From positions 434,001 through 498,000 of the forward strand of contig NW_027331840.1 in NCBI RefSeq assembly GCF_033568475.1: a stretch of 64,000 nucleotides of DNA, read 5' to 3'. Below the pieces are notes generated by a model. That model searched no databases and was not told where the DNA came from. It saw only the letters and a program-made list of their open reading frames with translations. Origin of the DNA: Henckelia pumila (Eukaryota > Streptophyta > Magnoliopsida > Lamiales > Gesneriaceae). Each line of letters opens with the position of its first letter. Position 1 is the stretch's first letter. This document shows positions 1 through 12,500 of this stretch, in pieces. Both the position numbers and the translations under genes were made by a program.

Positions 1-420
1 CATATAATGATAATCATAATTAAATAATTATGTATATCATATCACATTATTATAAGTTCGGTGTCATAGACATCTTTTTATATAATAACATGAAATTATA
101 TATTAATACAGTTAGTATATATACATAATAAATATATATCATCACGTTATTATAAGGTCAGTGTCATAGACAACCTTTTATATAATAACATGAAATTATA
201 TATTAATACAGTTAGTATATATACATAATAAATATATATCATATCACATTATTATAAGCTCGGTGTCATAGACAACCTTTTATATAATAACATGAAATTA
301 TATATTAATATAGTTAGTATATATACGTAATAAATATATATATATCACGTTATTATAAGGTCGGTGTCATAGACATCTTTTTATATAATAACATGAGATT
401 ATATATTAATATATATACAT
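1..420. repeat. Tandem array, ~101-bp unit, about four copies
   Basis: The landmark GTGTCATAGAC recurs at 61, 161, 263 and 364, giving spacings of 100, 102 and 101 bp. Each unit also carries a TATAATAACATGA block and an ATATATTAATA block. Neighbouring copies differ at only a few positions. The array reaches the left edge of the window, so it may continue. It has no coding potential and looks like a small AT-rich minisatellite. Confidence 0.85.
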
Positions 421-2009
421 AAAAAATATATAAAGAATAAAATAAATATACTTACTTTTTGAATATTTTTTTCTTCTCTTTGTGTTTTGGAGCGTCGGAA
501 ATTATAGAAAAGCTTCAAGCGATCGTGCTGATAACGTGTTGTGAAAAAATAAAAATTTATGGTAAAAAAGTAAAAACTCCAAAACTCAAAATATATCAAA
601 CACAACACTTTATAATATTTTTCTCTCAACTCAATTGTGTTATTTATCACAAATGAAGACCTATTTATAGAACCACATTTGAGATTAGTTCAAAAATTAA
701 TATATCATCATCTACATCATCACACACTAATTTTCAACATTTTACAACTTAATATTCAACATTCAATATTCAACAATAATAAAATAATATGTTTTCAACA
801 GTTTTTTTTTATCATGTGCTAACTTAATCCACTATATATATTTTTATTACATAAAAATGCCAACTTTTACCAAAATATTTTTATCATCTATGTCATATTG
901 TAGCAAAAATAGTTGTCTTTGTCTTTTAAACAAAACGAAACAAGATCTACGAAAAATTAGTTTTATAGATGATGTCATATTACAGCTGGCAGTGATTATT
1001 ATATTTGTAAACAATAATATTGACCAAAACATTTGAAGGATGTATACATCGAATCGGCTATATATATATATATCTCATCAATATGCGATTCCACTACATG
1101 TGTTTTAATTATATATATATATAATTGCAATGATATTTTCTGTTCTTTCCTCTCCTAATCTCTCATTTATACGTTGATTTCGATTTTGACATCTCTTCTT
1201 GTTCTTGAAGCAAATAGAAAAGTCAATTAATCCAGGTTGGTCTTCTCCGGCGTTGCACAATGATTTATTACTCATTTTTTTTTTGTACAACGACTACTAA
1301 CTTAAGATCTACGAAATATTAGTGTTATACACCATTCAAATATATTGATTTATCGTCTTTATATTATGTATTATTCATTTTTTCATGCACCGTGCACGAA
1401 TGAGTCAAGCTGGAACTTTACTTGATCCTTTGATGTTCTTGTTGGATCATAAATCCAACGTCGAGCTTATATGTAAATAATTATATATTGTGGACTGTCA
1501 AATTAAGTTAGCCCATAAAAGTTATCTAAATAAAGTTTTGGTTTATTTGGGATTTAATGTATCTAATAGGATGTGGTCTTTAATGTGTAGATACTAGTGG
1601 ACTTTTCTATTTGATTGATGAGTTTAAATAGAATCCCTAAATATAAATAAAGGGTCATGGTCCCTAGATCGCACGACATGATGTCATTCTATTCTATTCT
1701 CATCGATAGTTAGAGAGCGTGAGAGAATTGAAAGAACTTTCAAGGCAAATCGTGTTGATATGGAAGGCTAGACTATGCAGATCTACATCGGTATCAATTG
1801 TTAAGAATTAAGATATGCTTTCGCTTCACTTTACAGTTTTATTTTTGATGATTTAACGTGATGATTCTGGATTTAAGTTTATAGAAAATTTTTCCTAATA
1901 GTTCTATCATTCATATATTTCATCCACAGATTAAAGTTTTATAACCTTTTCAACATACTTGTTGGATTTGACTTTTTGGAATTAAAGTAGTGTCTACAGT
2001 GTATAATGA
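421..2009. other. AT-rich intergenic DNA, possible LTR/TRIM remnant inside
   Basis: I see no supportable gene here. The part from about 1480 to 1800 is less AT-rich and reads like a retrotransposon leader: a short AT-rich TATA-like tract near 1640, then GGGTCATGGTCCCT and a C/T-rich stretch. I could not find a matching second terminus, so it is only a possible solo LTR or TRIM remnant. Confidence 0.3.
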
Positions 2010-2014
2010 TCATA

Positions 2015-2195
2015 AACCTTCTCCATATATATTAGCAAGCACCAGATCTGTAGCATTCGAAAAAATAATCAACAAAGTGCTGCTGCATCTGATGATCATA
2101 CGGTTAGGCCTTCATTCCTTTGTTGTTTAATTATTTCCTCCACTGATTAAAGTTTTCCCAGAGAACTATTATTTTATATATTATTATTTATTCAT
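2015..2195 (+). pseudogene. Orphan NLR leader (5' flank without its gene)
   Basis: This stretch matches the leader just upstream of NLR1 at about 19430-19575. Shared blocks in the same order include CCTTCTCC, AGCAAGCA, ACCAGATCTGTA, TCAACAAAGTGCTG, a GGTTA splice-donor-like site, TTTCCTCCACTGAT and ATTAAAGT. No NLR coding sequence follows; the DNA turns into AT-rich repeats after about 2200. I infer the remnant of another NLR copy whose coding part was lost or never duplicated. An ancient repeat shared by both places is the alternative. Confidence 0.65.
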
Positions 2196-2599
2196 ATTAA
2201 TCTTTTTTTCCTACTACAAAATTATTAATATTAATATTTGTAGTTGTAAGGTTTTTGCATTGTTTATATACATTTTACCCTTTTAATATTTTATATAAAT
2301 GAAATAGTAATGATGATTGTATAAGTAACATTACAAAAAAGAAAGAGCCGGGACAAAGATGGAAAAATGCACAAGACAACTAATTTCCAACATATAACCA
2401 TTTTAATGGAGTTTATTTAATAATATAACTTCCACTTTACATCCTTCCCACTATTAATTATGTCAAATTTTCATACATAAATTTTGTGTTGCTGTATGAT
2501 TTTTTTTTCTTTCATTTTATCCATGTACTTGCAATATTCCAATATAAATTTTAGTAATCATGATATTTTAATACTATTCAATCAAAGAATATATTATTG

Positions 2600-3080
2600 T
2601 AACCGATGACAAATAGTATATTAATAAAAATTCTTGCAAAATAAATAGATGCTTATAGTAAAAATTATATAACATTTTGACAAATTCTCATCGAAAAATA
2701 GTATATTAATAAAAAGCCTTGTAGAATAAATAAATGCTTATAATAAAAATTATAAACATTTTGAAAAATTTTTACAAAATATTTAAAGTAAATATGGAGA
2801 GAAATTCAACATTTCAAAATAAATAAATGCTTGCAGTAAAACATTATATAGCATTTTGACAAAATTCTCATAAAATATTTAAAGTAAGTAGAGAGAAAAT
2901 AAAAAATTCAAGATTTGTTTCAATTAATATTAGTGTGATGATGATTTATTTCAATCAAATAATATATTAATAAAAAATCTTGCAAATAAATAACTTATTA
3001 TAGTAAAAATTATATAGTATTTTAAAAAAATGTTCAAAATATTTAAAGTAAATTTAAAAAAATTCAAAAATCCAATATTT
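2600..3080. repeat. Degenerate direct repeats, AT-rich
   Basis: Four diverged copies of a ~65-bp block containing CTTGCAAAATAAATA, GCTTATAGTAAAAATTATA and CATTTTGA start near 2626, 2710, 2814 and 2972. Copies 2 to 4 are followed by an AAATATTTAAAGTAA block. Spacing is irregular (about 85 to 160 bp). It looks like an old decayed tandem array. Confidence 0.6.
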
Positions 3081-4101
3081 TATTCATTATGATTATTTAT
3101 TTCAAAGATGGATATTTTTAGTAATTCTATATTTATATTATTTTATTCATGATAATGATATTAGTTCAATCGATTTTCAAAAATATTTACGTCATTTGAA
3201 TAAAAAAACATTGGTTATATATATACATTTATTATCGTGTAGCATAGAAATCAATAATTATTAATATTTTTTAAAGATAGATATAATCTAATATAAAAAT
3301 AAAATATCATGTATTTAGTTGATAATCACTTAATTAACAAATGAAACATTAATTATATATGATTGATATAAAAAAATCAAGAGATCAATAAAAATGTAGC
3401 AAATTATAAACAAACTTTAATTTAATAAAGTTAAATAAAAAAGGTTGATAAAATAATTTATTTACAAGTTATAAAAAAATTCAAATGGTAGAAAATAAAA
3501 CTATTACTTATCATTAAATAATACTTAATAAAAAATTTGAGCAAAAATGGCTTATTTACCAAATCATAATTTGATATATGTAAATTATTAACATGACATC
3601 ATATCTCAAGTTCTAACTTTATATGTTGGATTGTGCTCATAGTTGGACCACCGATTCTGCCCATAGTTGAGACTTGAGCCATCCATAGCATGAATCACCC
3701 GTTTGTAAACTTCGTGCTCTAAATAACTACGGAGCCCTAATTCAAAACTACCTAAGACTGACTACGCCACCCTGTACCTGTACTTTTCCCTCATCCTAAT
3801 TTCGTGTCTTTATTTTTGTGAGCACCATTTATATCTCTCAAATTTTATTTTATGTCTCAAAAATGTTTCTCTTATAATCTCTTAGGATTGTAACAATGAA
3901 TGTATGTGATCGAGTCCATTTACCTCAAATTAATTAGTGTAGCAAACTTAGCCCCAATTTCATCTGGCCTTTCTCATGAAATTCTTCTCTCAAGTTGACG
4001 ATTTCTTTGAAGAATTTCGCAAGCGCACACTAGAAATTTTTTTTTTAGAATAAAAATCTATTATATATCTATTATCTATTATTTATCTATTATCTATTAC
4101 A
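3081..4101. other. AT-rich intergenic DNA, nothing recognised
   Basis: No reading frame, splice pattern or repeat boundary could be supported. A less AT-rich patch at about 3600-3800 has no recognisable coding sequence in any frame. Confidence 0.5.
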
Positions 4102-4880
4102 TATATAAATATGTGAGTTTATTTATGAATTTACGTGACTACTTTTCTCCATTAATACTACATAATTAATGTGTGTTTTTTTCAATTGTTTATTTATGTT
4201 ACTCTTCAAATAAGTAATTTATTTTTAAAAAAATTATATCATGATTCATTCACTCTTTCAAATAAAAAATGAAAATTTTGTACATCTACTATTTATTATT
4301 TAGTTTTTTATTATTTGATTTAATTTTTCTATTATATATCTTTAATATCTAATCTAATACTATAATCTATATTAACTATAAATGAGTTTGATTTGTGACC
4401 AATTTTACTCTCTATTCATTTGTGGTTCATAAGGTTGTTTATGTCATTTTTTGCACTAAGTTAAGAGGGTCATTAATAGTATATTTAACTCCACCAAATT
4501 TCATAACCTTGTAGTTTGAATGTTTAGTGGAAAATGATATTCCTAGGAAAAAATAAGAGCTAATTTTTTATTATTTGATGCATAGTGGAAAGGTTATTGA
4601 GTGATGCATGGTAATTTGGATCCGTGTATTTCATTTAATTATTTTGGTAATATGTGTTAATTATTATAACTGACTATACTACATAATTAATATGTTTTTT
4701 CAATTGTTTATTTACGTGACTCTTCAATTAAGTAATTTATTTAAAAAATATATATCATGCAATCTTTCAAATAAAAAATTAAATTTTGTGCATCTACTAT
4801 TTATTATTTGGTTTTGTTCTTATCTATTATCATTATTATATTATTATTATTACATTACATTACATATATAAATATATGAG
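4102..4880. repeat. Left half of an interrupted direct-repeat array
   Basis: A unit starting near 4102 carries AATACTACATAATTAAT, CAATTGTTTATTTA, CTCTTTCAAATAAAAAAT and a second half with TTTTTTGCACTAA, ACTCCACCAAATTTCA and GAATGTTTAGTGGA. A shorter copy follows from about 4673, and a third begins near 4863 before the Copia element interrupts it. The rest of the array resumes at 16133. It is non-coding, and the family is unknown to me. Confidence 0.7.
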
Positions 4881-6203
4881 TGTTGGGATCGGTTCAGAGG
4901 GTAGAGGGGGGGTGAATACACTCTGAAACTTTTCTACTTTCTTTTCAAAATGATCAAGTGAAGTTTAGTTCACTTAATCTGTTTTCTCAACTTCTAAAAA
5001 CGGTTTTGAACAACTTAAATAGTGCGGAAATAGTTCAGAGGTTTTAGTGATGCAAAGTTTATAACACAATGTATGAGCAGTATGTAAGATAAATAGCAGT
5101 AAAGACTAAAGCACGATTTATGGAAGTTCGAAGGCTTAATCCTTCTACGTCTCCCCTTCTTCCACTTAGGAAGGAATTCACTAGAAGACTTTGGTTATTA
5201 CAACGTCTTGCAATACACCCACTTCAGACTTAGGACTTATCCAATGCCTAATCCGAAACTCCTAGATTTACACAGATAAGATTCTCAGTTCTTATCAGAC
5301 TGGTGGAAGCTGTCAGAGTAGCTTCAAGTCTCTTCAATAATGAGTATAGTTGAGTTGAGCTTCTCAAACTGCAGAGCGGTCGAGAGGCTTGGAAACCCTA
5401 GGATGATCCTTGACGATCAGATATGTGAACTGTAGGCGAGGGTTTATTTGAGCAGCAAATGAATGATCTTGTAAGTGTGCTCAAGTATTGCTTCAGTATA
5501 TCAGATGAGAACTTCTGATATTATTCAAGTGATTGAGTTGATTGAGATTTTTCGAATTGCTTGTGTCTCTTCTTCACTTCTTGAGCAATCTTCCCTTTAT
5601 ATAGGTCAATCATCAACGTCTTTATTTTGAACGTTCTGATGCCGCATTGAATGCACATTTAATGCTCATAAATGCATTGATGATTCTGCATGAAGATCGT
5701 ACACTTCTTTAAATGCAGACAACTTCCAGGGTCCAAAACTGGTATAAACGGTCGAATGCTTTATCTGTAGTCATTCTGCGTTTTTGCCATTTTAGTGCAA
5801 CCTATTGTCTCGATTGCAGGAGTCAACAGATCTTCTGACACGCCGGTTCTGCTTTTAATAAAAGATCAAAGAACCTCTTGTCACAGGTACTTGTCTTGAG
5901 ATATCTTGATAAGCAGTTGACATTCTACCGGTAGATAGATTTGTCCTCTGCTGGTTTGAATAACCAGTCGATAGGCTTGTGACTTCAACCGGTCGAGAGA
6001 CAAAGGTGGTTGAAAAGCTTCCGGTAGAGAGATTTATCCTCTGTTAGTTTGAATAACCAGTCGATAGGCTTGTGACTTCAACCGGTCGAGAGACAAAGGC
6101 GGTTGCGGTAGGAGTTGTAGTGGATTCCTGAAATACAAGGATTGGCAGCACATGCCTATACAATAAGTTGTTGTTTGTTATCACCAAAATATCGGATTCA
6201 ACA
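4881..6203 (-). repeat. 3' LTR of the Copia element
   Basis: This is a 1323-bp LTR bounded by TGTTG and CAACA. The polypurine tract sits directly next to it at 6205-6217. It is three bases longer than the 5' LTR because of one extra base in each of three homopolymer runs (G near 4905, A near 4996, T near 5004). Confidence 0.95.
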
Positions 6204-6204
6204 A

Positions 6205-6217
6205 TTTCCCCCTTTTT
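6205..6217 (-). other. Polypurine tract beside the 3' LTR
   Basis: The minus strand reads AAAAAGGGGGAAA, one base before the TGTTG start of the 3' LTR. It is the expected primer for plus-strand DNA synthesis. Confidence 0.9.
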
Positions 6218-6379
6218 GGTGATGACAAAACTTAAGTGCTCCAAGAACAGTATGAAAGCATTAACATGAACTTCATTGAGAGAATGAATTTCATTATTTA
6301 CAATACGCATTCTTATTACACCTACTGAAGAAAGACAAAATGAGATGCAGCTGCGATAAGTAAAGAAGAGACAAGTTGT

Positions 6380-9156
6380 TCATCTTTTGAACCAACTGGC
6401 TCCTCCTGACCTATCGTCTTCTCTTCTTCTTCTGTCGGCTTCTTCCTTTCTTCTGGATTCTTCTTCCCGTCTTCTTGCCTCTGCTGCTCTACGTTGCTCT
6501 TCTTCCCCCTTTTTGGCATCACCTTGGTTGAGTCGAAGGATGATCTCAGTGAGTTGAGTGCCAAGGCAGGCTTGCATAGTGTCAATTTTTGCATCTAGTT
6601 GAGCAAGTAGAGTAGCTTGCATAGAGTCCATCCGATCATTCAACTGCTTGTGAAGGCGGTTTTCGGATCTGACAACTTGTTCGGAGACGGTAGAGAGCGT
6701 TTTGATTTGAGTGCGATGATGAGTAGTGATCTCTGTGGACAGATGAGCAAGGTCTCGAGACACGGTCTCGAAATGCCGAATCATCGTCTGGCGTGAATTA
6801 TCAACCGATAAGGATGAGTTTGTTATGTCTTGAGAGAAGGATCGAACCGTTTGCATGAGCTCATGAAGCCTATTTATCAAGGTATGATCTAGAGCTGCGG
6901 CCATGGCTTCAATTAAAGAGTCATCAGTCTGAAGCATTTGACCTTGTGGGTCATTCCTTGGTGAAACCGGGCTAGACTCACGATGATGTGGTGCGGGTGA
7001 TCTAGCTGGAGAGCTACCTGATGGACCTTCCAATAGTGGTACAGTTGGAGATGTAAGAGTCTCGACTGCAGCCAAGATGGTTGGTGGAGTAGCAGGATCA
7101 GCACACGGTTCATCCATTATGAGATCTTCCATAAAATTTTCAGTAGATGGAGACGGTTTGAAGCGCTGGATCAGCATCAGTCACTGGCTGTGCAGGCGAT
7201 ACAATAGTGCTTGGTATCTCTGTTGGGGGCACTACTGCTTCACTACTGCAGGGAGCCTCTGTCACAGAGGTGACCAGAGTTTCTTGTTCAATCACTTTTA
7301 AAACATCTTGTGGACGACTGGGAGAGGTGTGAGCGGTCGTCACTGGAGAGGAGTGAGCAATCACAACTGCTTCCGGTTGAATGACTGCTTGGACTGCGGT
7401 TGAGAAGGGGTCGACCGATGAGGATGCTGCCACACTCGATCTTAGAGCAGATGATTGAAACAGGTCAGCAGTGATGAGATCGGTCAGAATCCCATCTGAA
7501 GGAGTGAGAGCAGAGACGCCTTCTTCACCCTGATCTTGGGTGAGAAAGGTCTTCATCATCACCTGTGCTTCCAGTACATAAGCTTGTAAACAAGCTGCTG
7601 AAGCTGTTGTTTTGACATTGTTAAGAGCTTGGAAGTGCTGAAGTAGTTGAGTGATTTGCCGTAGACTATCCTGTAGTCCAGTCAAAATCACAAAGTCATC
7701 GGTGGCGGTAGGACTCTTGGATTTGAAGTTCTTGACACGCTCATTAATTAGCAGAGATAGCAGGCTTCCTCGAAGCTTCAAGTCGATGAGCTGTCTTCTT
7801 CCCAAAGCCTCCACGATGTCTTCAGTATCAGCAAATAGAAGCATCTTCTGCTCAATGACGTTTAGAGCTTTCCACTTAGGAAATATTTGAGCGAGTGTCA
7901 AGTGAGTGCGGGAGTGATGCCATCTGTCAAAGCGTTGTAGGTGACGCTTGACAGTGCGGAGAACGTGAGAGATGATCAAGTTGAGCTCTACCGTAGCTGC
8001 TGGTTGAGCCTTGGGTGTGTAGATCATCACACCTTTCCCTTTGTTTTTGGGATCAGCGAGAGTGACCTTTGGAGTTGATGAGGCACCTTCCCTGATTATC
8101 ACACCCTTGGTAGGACGTGGAGCAGTAGGAGCAGCAGCGGTAGTAGGCTCAACCGTTGGCAGGATTGGTGTTGGAATGGTAGGAGCAAGTCCAGAAAGAG
8201 ACTTTATCTTCTTGTGCTGCCTCTTCTTGTCGCCTGCAGGCGTGGATGACACAGCTGCTTTGGAGACAGAAGGAGATGACTTGCTGAAAGCTTGAATCAG
8301 TGGAACATTCTCACGTGATTCGTCTTCAGAGTCAGATTCTATGATCAGTTGACGCTTGGCAGACTTCTTGGAATGGACTGGTTTGGCCACTACCGGAACC
8401 GTTGAAAGCGGTTGAGTGATATTAATAACACTTGCGGTTGAGGGCAAAGTGTCGACCGCAGTCTCTTTCTTGTTCAGAAATTTGAGGATTGTAGACTTGT
8501 TGAGCCATTTGGTGGGATGCAGAGGCTCAGTCTTGGAGAAGTCCACTCCAAGGACGCCCAAGATGTGGCAAATTTGCAGAGCAAATCCCTCGGATTGCCC
8601 TTTGACCCTGATCATTTCACATAAGGTAGTGAACAGTATGTCTGAGCAGTTGATGTTGATTTTGGAGGCAATACAAGCCATGTATTGGAATTTCTCCATC
8701 GTCACCTTGTCGTATGATCCAGCCTTGGCCAGAAGATTCTTGGCCACGATATTGGTCAATAGCCTGAATGGAGCTTTAAGAGATGTATTCTGAGCGAGCC
8801 GGCAGTTTGATCAGAGCATCAGTGGTTGAGAACTCCTTCAACCAGTATGAGCAGTTACCATCTGGAAGATCCGCGCATTTTGTCAAACCCCTGGAGGGCA
8901 GATCAAATGTGCTGGCGAAGAACTTCTGATTGAAGGAGTAGGACTCTGTCTGGATCAAGCATTTGATAGTCCCATGCTCGATTTGAGCGGTTGCAAAGAA
9001 CTCCTTCAGAACAGGCAAATCGCAGATGGCGCTGCATTCCAGAAATTTCTTTAGACCAGAGGCTTCAAGCATGGTGAAGACCTCAGTTATTCCTGCATTG
9101 TTTGCCTTAACAACGGAGTCAAAGTTGATTGCAAGGCAAGTCTTCTGGATCGACAT
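6380..9156 (-). pseudogene. Accessory reading frame of the Copia element, unknown function
   Basis: A ~930-codon coding region lies between pol and the 3' LTR on the same strand. I take the start as the ATG at 9156; an in-frame TTG upstream is less likely. Reading is open to 8776, then continues in a second frame to 7140 and a third to 6380, so there are two frame breaks, near 8,780 and near 7,150. The first ~240 residues look globular and hydrophobic-patterned, with phrases such as FAAT/FFATAQIEHG, FASTFDLP and APFRLLTNIVAKNLL. They remind me of the plant-transposon-protein domain found in many Lamiales annotations (not verified). The middle is Ser/Thr/Pro/Val-rich and low complexity. The end has heptad-like MQATLLAQLDAKIDTMQ followed by a very charged Arg/Glu tail. 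I see no membrane segment. By position it corresponds to the env-like frame of Sireviruses, but nothing shows an envelope function. Confidence 0.75.
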
Positions 9157-9278
9157 GATAGCTGTAGATAAGAACTCGAGCAAAGAGTAAGCAAAATCTT
9201 GATAGTAATACGAGAGAACGTTTAATGCAATATGAAAGCTTTAGCAAAGGTGAAAGGTTGATATACGAGTGTAAAGAA

Positions 9279-9315
9279 GTATATATAGGAACCTATGGGC
9301 CATAGGGTGACGTCA
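9279..9315 (-). promoter_or_regulatory. Putative internal promoter of the accessory frame
   Basis: On the minus strand a palindromic TGACGTCA (9308-9315, the core of bZIP/TGA-factor sites) is followed 20 bp later by CTATATATAC (9279-9288), a TATA-like box. A start about 30 nt further on would give a leader of roughly 95 nt before the ATG at 9156. The spacing suits a real core promoter. It rests on sequence alone. Confidence 0.5.
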
Positions 9316-9497
9316 TGAAAAGTATTTTTGAAATTCAAAAAGTTTTGAAGAGTATAATCACCGCGCCCAATTAATGTCATTTGGTTCAAAGCACAAAGCT
9401 GCTAGTACGAAGCCTGTCAGGGACTAGTTAAAGACGGATGATATGCCAATATTTATGGCAACGTAACAGCTAAGCTATTAATGTCATACTGGCAATC

Positions 9498-9506
9498 ATT
9501 CCCCCT
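9498..9506 (-). other. Second polypurine-tract-like site at the end of pol
   Basis: The minus strand reads AGGGGGAAT, overlapping the pol TAG stop. It resembles the genuine tract beside the 3' LTR (AAAAAGGGGGAAA). Sireviruses are reported to carry extra upstream polypurine tracts, so this could be functional or the relic of an ancestor whose LTR followed pol directly. Confidence 0.5.
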
Positions 9507-12500
9507 AAAAACATGCATAATTACTTAGATCTACTAAGCCAAGAATATTTCGAAAATATGAAAACTTAGCGTCCGGTAGAGGCTTGGTGAATATGTCTGC
9601 TGCTTGCTGATCGGTAGAGATGTATTCCAGCCTGATTTCCTTCTTTAAGACATGATCTCGGATAAAGTGATGCCTGACATCAATGTGCTTTGTCCTAGAG
9701 TGCATCACTGGATTGTGAGTGATGGCTATGGCACTTGTATTGTCACAGTAGATTGGAGCTTCACTCGACCGAATCCCATAATCATTAAGCTGCTGTTGAA
9801 TCCAAAATATTTGAGCACAACAGCTGCCAGCAGCAAGGTATTCTGCTTCGGCGGTCGAGGTAGCAATTGATGTCTGCTTCTTACTTGACCACGAAATTAG
9901 TCTATCTCCAAGGAATTGACATGTGCCACTTGTACTTTTGCGATCAATTCTACAACCTGCATAATCTGCATCTGAATAGCCAATAAGATTGAGATTTGAA
10001 TCTTTGGGATACCAAAGACCCACATTAGTAGTTTCTTTAATATATTTAAGTATTCGTTTGGTGGCAATGAAATGAGATTGCTTAGGTGCAGCTTGAAATC
10101 TAGCACACAAACAAACTGAATACATGATATCCGGTCGACTGGCAGTCAAATAAAGCAATGAGCCAATAAGGCCTCGATACATAGTTACCTCGACCGGGAT
10201 TCCCCCTTCATCTTTATCAAGCTTGATTGATGTACTTATGGGGGTAGATATAGTTGAGCATTGTTCCATTCCAAACTTCTTTACCAATTCCTTGGCATAC
10301 TTAGATTGATTGATAAATATTCCAGTTTCAAGTTGCTTCACTTGAAGTCCAAGAAAGAAGTTTAGCTCGCCCATCATGCTCATTTCAAACTTCTCCTGCA
10401 TTAGCTTAGAGAACTTTGAGCACAACTTGGGGTTAGTTGACCCAAATATAATGTCATCAACATAAATTTGTACTAGTAACACATGATCACCTTTTACAAA
10501 TTTATCAAGGTCTTATCGACCGTTCCAATTTGGAAATCATGTTCCAGTAAGAATTTTAGTAATGTGTCATACCATGCACGCGGTGCTTGTTTTAATCCAT
10601 AGAGGGCTTTGTCAAGTTTATAGATATATTGAGGATGAGTAGGATTGACAAAACCTGGTGGTTGTTCAACGTACACCTCTTCTTGAAGTAGACCATTGAG
10701 GAATGCAGACTTGACATCCATTTGATAAACTTTAAAGTCCTTGAAAGCTGCATAGGCAAGAAAGATGCGGATTGCTTCTAGTCTTGCAACTGGCGCGAAG
10801 GATTCCTCAAAGTCTATGCCTTCTTCTTGTCTGAATCCTTGGGCAACAAGTCGAGCTTTGTTACGCACAACAGTTCCATGTTCATCGAGCTTGTTACGAA
10901 ACACCCATCTAGTTCCAATCACATTTTGATTTTCCGGTCGAGGAACTAGATGCCAAACATTGTTGCGAGTGAATTGATTCAACTCTTCTTGCATAGCTTC
11001 AATCCAGCTGGCATCTGATAGAGCTTCATCTATCTTCTTGGGCTCTACCTGAGATATGAAAGCTGCATGCAAGAATTCATTAATCATTTGACCACGTGTT
11101 TTTCGAGGAGCAGAAGGGTCACCTATGACCAACTCAGGTGGATGATCTTTGTTCCACCTAAAATAATTCCCTAAAGGGTTGTCATCAATTGGTTGATGAA
11201 CGTCCTCGTTTACTGGATCATTATTGGCAGGAGGATCGTTATCAACCGGTGGATCCTCTTCTGGCCTTGTTTGATCACACACGGTAGAGGGAACTGGATC
11301 ATCCTTCTTTGGAGGATATAGATCACTGTCACTCTCTTCCTGTAGATTTGTGTTTTCCAGTCTATGACTCAGATCATTTATGCTCCCTTGAGTTTGTTCT
11401 GTACAAAGAGTAGATTCATCAAAAACAACATGAATGGTTTCCTCGACCGTTAGTGATCTTTGATTGAACACTCGATAAGCTCTGCTAACGGCTGAGTAAC
11501 CAATAAAAGTTCCTTCATCTGCTTTGGCATCGAAGGCTGTCAAATGATTTTTGCCATTGTTGTGGATAAAGCATTTGCACCCAAAAATTTTGAAGTATGA
11601 AATATCAGGTTTTGTGCCATTCCAGATCTCATATGGAGTTTTGTTAAATCGTTTATTAATCATAGATCTATTTTGAGTATAGCAAGCTGTGTTAACTGCT
11701 TCTGCCCAAAGCCTTTGAGAAACATTTGAATCAGCAATCATAGTTCTGGCTGCTTCTTTTAAAGTACGGTTCCTTCTTTCAGCCACCCCATTTTGCTGTG
11801 GGGATCTAGTAGCTGACAACTCATGCTTGATTCCTTGATCATCTAGATAAGTCATAAGAGTGGTGTTTAAAAATTCAGTCCCTCTATCACTCCTGATTCT
11901 ATCTATCACAGAAGATTGTTCATTTTGCAAGCGTTTAAAAAGCTTAATCAAGTGAGATGCAGTTTGATCTTTTGAAGAGAGAAAGATGACCCAAGTAAAT
12001 CGAGAAAAGTCATCTATAACAACAAGAGCATATCTCATTCCCCCTATGCTTCTTACTGGTATAGGGCCAAATAGGTCCATGTGAAGTAAATCTAAGCATT
12101 TGGAAGAAGACATACACCCTTTATTTTTAAAGGTTGCTCTCACCTGCTTTCCTAGTTGACAAGCAGGACAAACTTTGTCTTTTATAAAATCTCCTTCAGG
12201 CAGACCAGAAACCAAATCATGCTTCCTCAAGTTAGAAATGGACTTAAAATTTAGATAATTTAATCGCTTATGCCACAACCAATGTTTATCATGATGAGCA
12301 GTAAGACAAGTAGGTGAAGAAATATGTGAGCAAGACCAGTTTACCTTGTAGGTGTTTAGGTCTCTTACACCGTTCATAAGAGTCTCACCTTTGTCATTTT
12401 TTATGAGGCAAGTGTGTTTGTGAAACTCGACCGAATGATCATTGTCACATAGTTGACTAATACTTATCAAATTATAGCACAGTTTGTCAACAAGCAACAC

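Noticed and set aside
1-420. CRISPR-like array
   Set aside because: The repeats are contiguous 101-bp tandem units without unique spacers, in plant nuclear DNA.
6322-6594. Separate small gene next to the 3' LTR
   Set aside because: It overlaps the charged C-terminus of the accessory frame in another frame; composition indicates a shadow.
7077-8793. Plus-strand frames opposite the accessory frame (for example 8416-8793)
   Set aside because: They are mirror frames of the minus-strand retrotransposon coding sequence and lack protein-like character.
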